Shown: positions 57,017 through 64,000 of the stretch, one piece after another
Layout: each line of letters opens with the position of its first letter
Numbering within the stretch: the stretch's first letter is position 1
DNA from: Aggregatibacter actinomycetemcomitans
GTDB taxonomy: Bacteria > Pseudomonadota > Gammaproteobacteria > Enterobacterales > Pasteurellaceae
DNA length: 64,000 nt
Direction of reading: 5' to 3'
Assembly: GCA_017160915.1 (NCBI GenBank)
Contig: JACAWG010000054.1
Span: 82,147 to 146,146, forward strand
Made by a program: the position numbers and the translations under genes
The notes under the pieces: model-generated
The model's database searches: none
Seen by the model: only the letters and a program-made list of their open reading frames with translations
What the model was told of the DNA's origin: nothing

Positions 57017-58297
57017 ATGCTGACCAAAGAACAACAAATCTTCTTTAGAACGGAAGTATTAAGTAATCTTGATATTCAAAAGATTGACGAACTTCAGAGT
57101 GAAAGAAACTTACTGGTAAATGAACTGGTTCAGATTGTTAATCGGGTTGCCAATAAGAGTGGCTCTTATTTGACCTCTGCTGACACATTAGTGATGGCAG
57201 AGATTGTTGCTGACGAAATTGAAGGCTATGGTCCTTTACGTGATTTGATGGCCGACGATACCGTCAACGATATTCTGGTAAATGGTCCCGACGATATCTG
57301 GGTTGAACGTGCAGGTATCCTGGAAAAAACAGATAAGGCTTTTGTAAGTAACGAGCAATTAACGGATATTGCCAAACGCTTAGTTGCACGCGTTGGTCGT
57401 CGTATTGATGATGGTAGTCCCTTAGTGGACTCCCGTCTGCCCGATGGTAGCCGTTTAAACGTTGTTATTGCACCAATTGCATTAGACGGTACATCCATTT
57501 CTATTCGTAAATTCAGTAAGAATAAAAAGACCTTACAGGAACTGGTAAACTTCGGTTCCATGACGCGCGAAATGGCAAACTTCTTAATTATTGCTGCAAG
57601 ATCACGGGTTAATATCATCGTATCCGGTGGTACAGGTTCAGGTAAAACAACCTTACTTAATGCCTTATCTAATTATATTTCACATAGTGAACGGGTTATT
57701 ACTTTGGAAGATACGGCGGAATTACGTCTTGAGCAACCTCATGTTGTGCGTTTAGAAACCCGTTTAGCCGGTGTTGAACGTACCGGTGAGGTCTCTATGC
57801 AAGACTTGGTAATCAATGCGTTACGTATGCGGCCTGAACGTATTATCGTAGGTGAGTGTCGTGGCGGTGAAGCATTCCAGATGCTACAAGCAATGAATAC
57901 CGGTCATGATGGTTCAATGTCAACCCTGCACGCCAACAGTCCTAGAGATGCGACTTCCCGTTTAGAAAGTATGGTAATGATGTCTAACGCAACATTACCT
58001 TTAGAGGCAATTCGTCGGAATATTGCATCTGCGGTTAATATCATTGTTCAAGCCTCCCGTTTAAATGATGGTTCAAGAAAAATCATGAACATAACTGAAA
58101 TCATGGGTATGGAAAACGGACAAATTGTTTTGCAGGATATTTTCTCTTATAAAGCAAGTAAATATCGTGATAAGAACGGAAAAATCCTCGGAGAGTTTGT
58201 TAATCATGGTTTATTAACCCGCTCCGTAGTTTATCAAAATGCACAAGTATTTAATCTAAGTGCCGAATTACAAAGTATTTTCGGAGAGGTTGAATAA
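57017..58297 (+). CDS. tadA: Flp pilus assembly ATPase TadA
   Basis: 426 residues, GspE/VirB11-family secretion ATPase. Walker A GGTGSGKTT at 204-212, Asp box ITLEDTAELRL, Walker B RPERIIVGECRGGEAFQML and His box STLHANSPRDATSRLESM. The hexamer powers pilin assembly at the inner membrane. One base of the stop overlaps tadB. Confidence 0.97.
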   Translation: MLTKEQQIFFRTEVLSNLDIQKIDELQSERNLLVNELVQIVNRVANKSGSYLTSADTLVMAEIVADEIEGYGPLRDLMADDTVNDILVNGPDDIWVERAGILEKTDKAFVSNEQLTDIAKRLVARVGRRIDDGSPLVDSRLPDGSRLNVVIAPIALDGTSISIRKFSKNKKTLQELVNFGSMTREMANFLIIAARSRVNIIVSGGTGSGKTTLLNALSNYISHSERVITLEDTAELRLEQPHVVRLETRLAGVERTGEVSMQDLVINALRMRPERIIVGECRGGEAFQMLQAMNTGHDGSMSTLHANSPRDATSRLESMVMMSNATLPLEAIRRNIASAVNIIVQASRLNDGSRKIMNITEIMGMENGQIVLQDIFSYKASKYRDKNGKILGEFVNHGLLTRSVVYQNAQVFNLSAELQSIFGEVE

Positions 58298-59181
58298 TGA
58301 ATTATTTATTCTATCTTGTACTATCTATGGGGGCGCTATTATTAATAGCCACCTTACATAGTTGGTTTTCAACCAAAAGGAAAATTAATCAATATGATGC
58401 TTCTGCCAGTAGAACGGAAAGTTTTATTAAAGGTGTTAAAAGCAGAGTTGCACTGTGGTGTTACTATTTTATTGGCGGAAATAAGAAAAATTTAATTCGT
58501 AATATTGTTATAAGCTGCCTTGCATTCTTTACCCTGTTTGTAATTAATGTTGCTTATGTTCATGTAGATAGATTGATTTTCTGTTTATTTTTTATTGCCG
58601 GCTTTATTTTATTCGTTTGGAAACTAGGTCAATATCGCAATAAAAAAACGTTTAATGCCATGTTTCCCGAAGTAATTCAGGTACTGAATGCCGCAGCAAC
58701 CTCCGGTGCAGGTTTACTACAGGCGTTGGAACGTTGTGGTAAGGATCTGACCGGTCAACTGGGGGAAGAATTTAAAAGTATCCATAAACGTCTTGCTATT
58801 GGTGAAGAGCCTATGGCGGTTTTTGAAGACAGTTATAGTCGTTACCCATATAAAGAATTTTACTTTTTTATCACCATTGTTCGTACCAACCTGAGTAAAG
58901 GGGGACAAATTAGAGAAGTAATTTCTCGTTTGGGACGCGTGATTGCCGATAGTAATAAAATGGAAAAGAAAAAGAAAGCAATGACATCGGAAGCTCGTAT
59001 GTCGGCAATAATTGTAGCCTGTTTGCCGGTTGGTTTCTTCTTCTTCATGCAGTTTGCCATGCCTGAGAACTTTGAATTCCTAATTAATGATCCTAGTGGT
59101 AGATACGTTTTATACTATGTTTTCGGTAGCGAGCTCTTCGGAATGGGAATCATTTGGTGGCTAATGAGGAAGTCAACATGA
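58297..59181 (+). CDS. tadB: Tad inner membrane platform protein TadB
   Basis: 294 residues. T2SSF-type membrane protein: helices near the N-terminus (two), a cytoplasmic domain with FPEVIQVLNAAATSGAGLLQALERCGKDL, and two C-terminal helices. Together with TadC it forms the platform that couples TadA to pilin. It overlaps tadC by four bases. Confidence 0.95.
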   Translation: MNYLFYLVLSMGALLLIATLHSWFSTKRKINQYDASASRTESFIKGVKSRVALWCYYFIGGNKKNLIRNIVISCLAFFTLFVINVAYVHVDRLIFCLFFIAGFILFVWKLGQYRNKKTFNAMFPEVIQVLNAAATSGAGLLQALERCGKDLTGQLGEEFKSIHKRLAIGEEPMAVFEDSYSRYPYKEFYFFITIVRTNLSKGGQIREVISRLGRVIADSNKMEKKKKAMTSEARMSAIIVACLPVGFFFFMQFAMPENFEFLINDPSGRYVLYYVFGSELFGMGIIWWLMRKST

Positions 59182-60044
59182 CACTTAAGCTATTACTATC
59201 TTATGCGCTATTAGCAATCTTCGGCATTATTATCTTGTTTGCGGCGCTTTCTGCCAGAAAAAAATTCCTGCATAGCCGGGAAGTAATTATGGGTGAGCGA
59301 CCTAAAGACACAAATGAAGATGAAGAGAATAAAGGCAAGACTAAACAACAAATTGAGCTGGAACTTCTATTAATTAACAATAATCCTGTTTTAAAAACCT
59401 TAGGTATTATTGATAAAAATATAAAAGTGAAATTACTCATTATGATGGCGTTGTGTGGAATCTATTATTTATATTCGTTAAATGATGGTGCTCCTGACAA
59501 TTCATCCTTATTAATGGGTTTTCTGACAATATTAGTTGTGACTATTATTATCCCGGGAATTCTCATTGGCTCTATTTTAAAAAGTAAAATCAAAAAAATC
59601 ATGAATGATTTGGCAGGTTTTATTGACTTGGTTGCCGTAAATGTACAAACCGGTATTAGTATTGAGGCTGCGCTAAAACAAGTTGCTACTGACTTTAAAA
59701 GACTAAATCCGGATTTAACTTATGTTATGTTACGTATTATTCGTAAGTCAGAAATTACGGGAATGTCACAGGCATTACAGGATCTTTCGATTTCCTTACC
59801 AACAACAGAAATCAGAATGTTCTGTACTGTAATGCAACAAAGTTTGAATTTTGGTTCTTCTATTTACCATCAGCTGATCCAGTTATCTTCTGATATTAGA
59901 GAACTGCAATTATTAGCCATAGAAGAAAAGCTTGGTACTTTAGCCGCTAAAATGAGTATTCCTTTGATTCTATTTATTATGTTTCCAATTATCATCTTAA
60001 TCTTAGCTCCAGGTGTAATGAGGGTATTTCCACATGTATTCTAA
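59178..60044 (+). CDS. tadC: Tad inner membrane platform protein TadC
   Basis: 288 residues from the ATG at 59178, which overlaps the tadB stop (ATGA) and has GAGGAAG upstream. An upstream frame start is rejected. T2SSF-type domain with DLAGFIDLVAVNVQTGISIEAALKQV and the C-terminal LLAIEEKLGTLAAKMSIPLILFIMFPIIILIL. Overlaps the start of tadD by 11 bases. Confidence 0.94.
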   Translation: MTLKLLLSYALLAIFGIIILFAALSARKKFLHSREVIMGERPKDTNEDEENKGKTKQQIELELLLINNNPVLKTLGIIDKNIKVKLLIMMALCGIYYLYSLNDGAPDNSSLLMGFLTILVVTIIIPGILIGSILKSKIKKIMNDLAGFIDLVAVNVQTGISIEAALKQVATDFKRLNPDLTYVMLRIIRKSEITGMSQALQDLSISLPTTEIRMFCTVMQQSLNFGSSIYHQLIQLSSDIRELQLLAIEEKLGTLAAKMSIPLILFIMFPIIILILAPGVMRVFPHVF

Positions 60045-60795
60045 ATCTCTTAAAAATGTTCTATTGTGCAGCATGATCTTATCTGTTACCGCGTGTTCTG
60101 CTGTACTTAACAAAAAGCCATTAAGTGCCGATAAAGTCACTGCAAAAGAAACGCTTTACCAAAGCACCAATAACAACGACGCATTAATTGCTATGTATCG
60201 TGATGTATTGAAAAATAAAGAAGATCCGGTTACCCGCTATAAATTATCTGAAATTTATTACAAAAAAGGGGACAGTAATGCTTCTTTACTTTACTTACAA
60301 CCGTTGTTAACCAATGGCGGGCAGTTAACAGAAAAAGCAAAAATCCTGCAAGCAAGAAACTTAAATCAGCTTAAACGTTATCAAGAAGCTTTAGACGTTG
60401 AAAATAGTTTATTGGTTTCCTCGCCTAAAAACGGCGAAGTTTATAATCTTCGCGGGGTAACCTACGCTTTAATGGGTAACCCAAATAAGGCAAATGAGGA
60501 CATTAATAAAGCACGTGAATATTTCTTAAATGATGCTGTGGCGGTGAATAATCTTGCTATGTTAAGTATCGTTAATGGAGATTATCGCAATGCCGTTTCA
60601 TTGTTATTACCTCAATATTTAAACGGCGTGAGAGAGCAACGTTTAGTTCACAACTTAATCTTTGCTTTAGTTAAAAATAATGATATCGACTATGCAAAAG
60701 ATATTATTGTAAAAGAAAATATCAATACGTCTCCGGATGATCTAATTAATGCATTGAAAAAAACCGAACGTCTGTCTAACAATATCGCCAGATAA
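60034..60795 (+). CDS. tadD: Tad pilus TPR lipoprotein TadD (pilotin-like)
   Basis: 253 residues. Lipobox SVTAC gives a lipidated C21. The rest is TPR repeats (AKILQARNLNQLKRYQEALDVENSLL; GEVYNLRGVTYALMGNPNKANEDINKAREYF). TadD is needed for pilus assembly and probably assists the secretin RcpA in the outer membrane. Overlaps tadC and lies 14 bases before tadE. Confidence 0.93.
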   Translation: MYSKSLKNVLLCSMILSVTACSAVLNKKPLSADKVTAKETLYQSTNNNDALIAMYRDVLKNKEDPVTRYKLSEIYYKKGDSNASLLYLQPLLTNGGQLTEKAKILQARNLNQLKRYQEALDVENSLLVSSPKNGEVYNLRGVTYALMGNPNKANEDINKAREYFLNDAVAVNNLAMLSIVNGDYRNAVSLLLPQYLNGVREQRLVHNLIFALVKNNDIDYAKDIIVKENINTSPDDLINALKKTERLSNNIAR

Positions 60796-60809
60796 TACAA
60801 GGTTCTGTA

Positions 60810-61436
60810 ATGAAAAAATTCCTATCAAATAAGAAAGGAGTATCAACCGTTGAGTTTGCCTTGACGGTTGTGTTTTATTTCTTTGTTGTATGTCTAATTT
60901 TAGAATTTTGTCGTGTTGCTATTACTGCTGCCTATTGGGATTTAGCAATTACCGAAAGCGTAAGGATTGCCAAAAACCAAGAAGCGACTGGAGGTAATTA
61001 CGAAGAAGCTTTTGAAAAAGCATTAAAAGAACAAGCTGTAATGAAAGAAGGCTCTGTCATGAGCTATTTAGCCCGAATAGATGCACCAAGTAAAAATGGC
61101 AAAAAAGGACCACAGATTAGTGTTAAATATGTGGATTGCCAACAAAGAAATGGATGTATTGATGCTTTGTTAGCAAATAAATTTAGAGAGCCTAAAAAGG
61201 ATAGTAAAGGAAATATTATTTCTCCCGCTAACGGTATTTTAGCCACCCTTGCAGTTTACACTTTAGATTATAACTATCGATTTTTGACATTGCCGTTCTT
61301 ATCGGCTGATATTGTTAATCATGTACTAAAACGTGAAGTCATTGCCGTACAGGAATTTGATAGAGATCAGTTTCATTTTAGTAATAATGGTGCTCAAAGT
61401 TCTGCAAATGGCAACGGGGTGCCAGATCGTCCGTAG
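60810..61436 (+). CDS. tadE: Tad pseudopilin TadE
   Basis: 208 residues. N-terminal leader ends with NKKG, cut before VSTVEFALTVVFYFFVVC, a TadE-like prepilin motif with Glu at mature position 5. The long C-terminal part is periplasmic. Processed by TadV together with TadF; they may form the pilus base. Confidence 0.93.
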   Translation: MKKFLSNKKGVSTVEFALTVVFYFFVVCLILEFCRVAITAAYWDLAITESVRIAKNQEATGGNYEEAFEKALKEQAVMKEGSVMSYLARIDAPSKNGKKGPQISVKYVDCQQRNGCIDALLANKFREPKKDSKGNIISPANGILATLAVYTLDYNYRFLTLPFLSADIVNHVLKREVIAVQEFDRDQFHFSNNGAQSSANGNGVPDRP

Positions 61437-61489
61437 TTGTAAATAACGGTAAAAACTTTAATTTAGGATTTATAAATCGGTAAAAAAAT

Positions 61490-62068
61490 ATGAAAAGTCA
61501 TTTTTTATCCCGTACTAAACATTTTATTAGCAATAAAAAAGGTGCTGTCACCATTGAATTTGTTTTTATGCTGATACTTTTATTATTTATTTTTGCTTTT
61601 CTTGCAGATTTTGTCATCGTACGCACAACTCAAGGCAAACTGGATAATGCGACCTACTCCCTTGTTAATATCTTACGTGAGCGAACTCAATTATATGGTG
61701 ATAAAGGAACAAACGAGCTTAAACCAAAAGATTTACATGATTTTGAAAAACTGGCAAAACTAACACTATTTGGTAATGCCGATAGTGACAAACAAGTAGG
61801 TATTGTGTTGGAACATTGGTGGCAGGATAATGGTATAGGATCCTTTGATACCCAATCTAATATGCAAAATTGCCAACCATATAAAAAATTAAACAATGAG
61901 CTAGCATATCTATCGCCTTTCTCTGAAATAGCCAATCAAAGGAAAGTCCCTTTATATCAGGTCACTCTTTGCGTTGAAGTGGGAAGCCTTTTTCAGAGTT
62001 TAATTGTAAAAAAAGAGAATCAGTCTTTTGGTTTACTGAGTTCTTCCTCTTTAGCTGTTGCCCGCTAA
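61490..62068 (+). CDS. tadF: Tad pseudopilin TadF
   Basis: 192 residues. The leader (residues 1-19) ends at NKKG and is cut before AVTIEFVFMLILLLFIFAFLADFV, with Glu at mature position 5. One membrane helix, then a periplasmic domain with cysteines at NMQNCQPYKK and QVTLCVEVG that may pair. 53 bases after tadE. Confidence 0.92.
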   Translation: MKSHFLSRTKHFISNKKGAVTIEFVFMLILLLFIFAFLADFVIVRTTQGKLDNATYSLVNILRERTQLYGDKGTNELKPKDLHDFEKLAKLTLFGNADSDKQVGIVLEHWWQDNGIGSFDTQSNMQNCQPYKKLNNELAYLSPFSEIANQRKVPLYQVTLCVEVGSLFQSLIVKKENQSFGLLSSSSLAVAR

Positions 62069-62098
62069 GCTAGAAACCTAATAATCTGAGGTAGCTTT

Positions 62099-63712
62099 AT
62101 GAAAATAAAATATAATATGACAAAATCTTTATTGCAAACCATCAAACAATTCTATGAAAATGAGCAAGGTGTGTATGTTGTAATGACAGCATTACTGGCA
62201 TTTCCTTTATTATTTTTGATTGCTTTCACTGTCGATGGCACCGGCGCACTCCTAGATAGAGTTCGTTTAGCTCAAGCAACAGATCAAGCGGCACTGTTAT
62301 TAACAACAGAAGATAATGCAAACCGGGATCATAAAAGAGATGGTAATAAACACAAAGATCTTATAACGCAAGACGTGTCCAAAGAAAGAGAGGAAGCTAG
62401 GAAAAATGGTTCTTCATTTAATATATTAGAGGCACAGGTAAAAAAACGTAACCAACAATTAGTGCAGGGGCTCGTAAAACTTTATCTGCGTTCTGATGAC
62501 AGTTTAACCTCTAAAAATAGTTCTCCTATTACAATTCCAAGCGATTTTTTAGCTGAATGTAAGGAAAATACCAATAACTTAGATCCAAATGGTAAAGGTC
62601 AAGATATTGCCTGCACAGTACAAGGTACAGTACACCGTAAATTTATTCTTCCTTGGAGCCACAGTTTGGTTACATCGGATCAATTAAAAGATGGACGTTT
62701 AGCAGTTAATTCAGGGCAAGCTTATGCAATTAAAGAAAAACAAATCACTATTCCTATTGACTTAATGATGGTAACTGACTTATCCGGCTCAATGGAATGG
62801 TATATAAATAGCGAACGGACAGCTCCTTATCCACATAGAAGAATTGATGCATTAGTAGATGTAGTGGGTGAAATTCAAAATATTTTGTTACCAAAATCAA
62901 ACAAAGGAAATGTAAGCCCTTATAATCGAATCGGATTCGTGTCTTTTGCGGCGGGAGCCCGTCAAAAAGGAGATACTACTGGTTGTGTTCTACCATACTA
63001 CGTTCAACAACCAAGAAAAATAAGAGAAATATCTAATCTTTTAAACAGCCACCGTATAAGAACAGGTTTTGATGAGCTAGAAAGATACATGGATAGACAA
63101 AAAACTGTGAATCAAATTAGGCAATTTGAAAATGGTAAAAACCAATCCTATGATTTCACCTTTGACAATGGAGAAGTTTGTCTAGGAGGTAACGGAGGAA
63201 AAGAAACAACCCAAACATGGTTTGACAAAGACAATACTGATGTAGCAAAAGCATTAGGTAAAATAAAACCACTAGGAGGAACAGCTGTTACTTCTGGTAT
63301 GCTTATTGGGACTAATCTCATGACCAATAAAAATAGTGATCCAGAGGCTACTCCTAGCAAGCTCAATACAAATACTCGCCGAGTACTCCTAATATTATCA
63401 GATGGGGAGGATAATAGACCATCTAAAAATACCCTAGTAAATTTAATGAGAGCTGGATTATGTAGAGAAATTAAAGCAAAAATTAATTCATTACAGGATT
63501 CTAACTATGCTCAAGTAGAAGCAAGAGTTGCATTTATAGCATTTGGTACTAAATTGCCGAATGATCAACTTAGAGAATGGAAAGGATGTGTTGGTGAGCA
63601 CTACTATCCTGTATTCAGTAAGCAAGGATTATTAGATGCCTTCAAACAAATCATCAGTTTTGAAGAAGAAGTAGGTCGTTCATCTTCACAAAAACCGAAA
63701 TTATTTCAATAA
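62099..63712 (+). CDS. tadG: Tad pilus protein TadG with von Willebrand factor A domain
   Basis: 537 residues. N-terminal TadG membrane segment (YVVMTALLAFPLLFLIAF). A vWA domain runs from about 218 to the end, with the MIDAS motif MVTDLSGSMEW (DxSxS), LGGTAVTSGM (threonine) and LLILSDGEDNRPS (aspartate). All metal-site positions look complete. Likely periplasmic and important for anchoring or adhesion; last gene of the locus. The terminator at 63733 follows 20 bases after the stop. Confidence 0.93.
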   Translation: MKIKYNMTKSLLQTIKQFYENEQGVYVVMTALLAFPLLFLIAFTVDGTGALLDRVRLAQATDQAALLLTTEDNANRDHKRDGNKHKDLITQDVSKEREEARKNGSSFNILEAQVKKRNQQLVQGLVKLYLRSDDSLTSKNSSPITIPSDFLAECKENTNNLDPNGKGQDIACTVQGTVHRKFILPWSHSLVTSDQLKDGRLAVNSGQAYAIKEKQITIPIDLMMVTDLSGSMEWYINSERTAPYPHRRIDALVDVVGEIQNILLPKSNKGNVSPYNRIGFVSFAAGARQKGDTTGCVLPYYVQQPRKIREISNLLNSHRIRTGFDELERYMDRQKTVNQIRQFENGKNQSYDFTFDNGEVCLGGNGGKETTQTWFDKDNTDVAKALGKIKPLGGTAVTSGMLIGTNLMTNKNSDPEATPSKLNTNTRRVLLILSDGEDNRPSKNTLVNLMRAGLCREIKAKINSLQDSNYAQVEARVAFIAFGTKLPNDQLREWKGCVGEHYYPVFSKQGLLDAFKQIISFEEEVGRSSSQKPKLFQ

Positions 63713-63732
63713 AAGCAAATATTCATAAACTT

Positions 63733-63770
63733 AAAACCGTCTTTGCCCCCCAAAGACGGTTTTCTTTTTC
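63733..63770 (+). terminator. Terminator of the tad locus
   Basis: AAAACCGTCTTTG (63733-63745), loop CCCCC, CAAAGACGGTTTT (63751-63763), then CTTTTTC. A 13-bp stem with a T-rich end. Confidence 0.92.
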
Positions 63771-63774
63771 CCCC

Positions 63775-63817
63775 AAAAGTGCGGTCAAAATTCACCATAA
63801 ATTTTCACCGCACTTTT
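63775..63817. terminator. Inverted uptake signals between tadG and the ATP-grasp gene
   Basis: AAAAGTGCGGT (63775-63785) and ACCGCACTTTT (63807-63817), with near-complementary flanks (CAAAATT/AATTTTC). It sits three bases from the stop of the minus-strand gene and can terminate it. Confidence 0.7.
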
Positions 63818-63819
63818 CG

Positions 63820-64000
63820 TTATCTGTTAATAAACTCCCGCAACACCTCAACAAACCTCTCCGTTGCACCTTCAGCGCGATCCAAATATAACGCCGGTTC
63901 AATTAACTCCAGTTCATTTAATAACAATTCGCCATTGATAATTGTGCCGTCCACGCGGGCGTATTTTGGCATTTTGGGGAGTTTTGGGAGTACGGATTTG
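63820..64000 (-). CDS. ATP-grasp domain protein, C-terminal part only
   Basis: 60 codons before the TAA at 63822-63820; the gene continues beyond the right edge. PKYARVDGTIINGELLLNELELIEPALYLD is the last ATP-grasp block (Mg ligands in ExxxIEP-type ELELIEP), similar to RimK/glutathione-synthetase-like ligases such as the DcsG group. The C-terminus ends in FVEVLREFINR. Substrate cannot be told. Confidence 0.7.
   Translation of the reverse strand, partial: KSVLPKLPKMPKYARVDGTIINGELLLNELELIEPALYLDRAEGATERFVEVLREFINR

Overview
The window is a chromosomal segment of a Pasteurellaceae bacterium, most likely an Aggregatibacter. The evidence is the Hin-type DNA uptake signal AAGTGCGGT scattered through and between genes, often as inverted pairs that serve as terminators, together with a complete flp-tad-rcp pilus locus of the kind best known from Aggregatibacter. 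The species cannot be fixed from sequence reading alone. Almost everything from 1727 to 51613 is on the minus strand, except dps-type single genes and the 5744-8072 insert. The tad locus runs on the plus strand.

Layout. 1-3765: the end of a Fur-boxed hydroxamate-siderophore ABC system (fhuD fragment, fhuC), dps, a DUF4143 ATPase with large inverted repeats at its start, and queC behind a class I preQ1 riboswitch. 3910-5412: cpdA and nudF. 5413-8159: a compact foreign-looking operon, the most interesting part of the window. A 12-residue peptide gene ending in Asn (5744-5782) is followed by a 12-bp hairpin, a MccB/ThiF-type adenylating enzyme and an MFS exporter. This is the architecture of a microcin C (peptidyl-nucleotide Trojan-horse antibiotic) operon with a new glycine-rich precursor. 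Its promoter carries a perfect FNR box centred exactly at -41.5. 8160-16228: M15 peptidase, dapE, a yffB/ArsC-like gene, htpG, a DUF533 protein, pheA and ushA.

16384-35079 is the division and cell-wall (dcw) cluster read right to left: mraZ, rsmH, ftsL, ftsI, murE, a DUF924 gene, murF, mraY, murD, ftsW, murG, murC, ddlB, ftsQ, ftsA, ftsZ, lpxC. MraZ boxes lie upstream of mraZ. 35354-49895 holds cstA, a zinc-ribbon protein, the arginine transporter artPIQM plus artJ with ARG boxes, a YD-repeat-like secreted protein, gmhA, a GFA-family protein, mfd, a 57-residue DUF5363-like protein, tmcA and a lipoprotein. ybeY and phoH/ybeZ follow.

52146-63712 is the complete tad locus: flp-1, flp-2, tadV, rcpC, rcpA, rcpB, tadZ, tadA, tadB, tadC, tadD, tadE, tadF, tadG. 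It ends at a strong terminator. It builds the type IVc (Flp) adhesion pilus: prepilins and pseudopilins are processed by TadV, assembled by TadA/B/C and exported through the RcpA secretin. An ATP-grasp gene is cut by the right edge.
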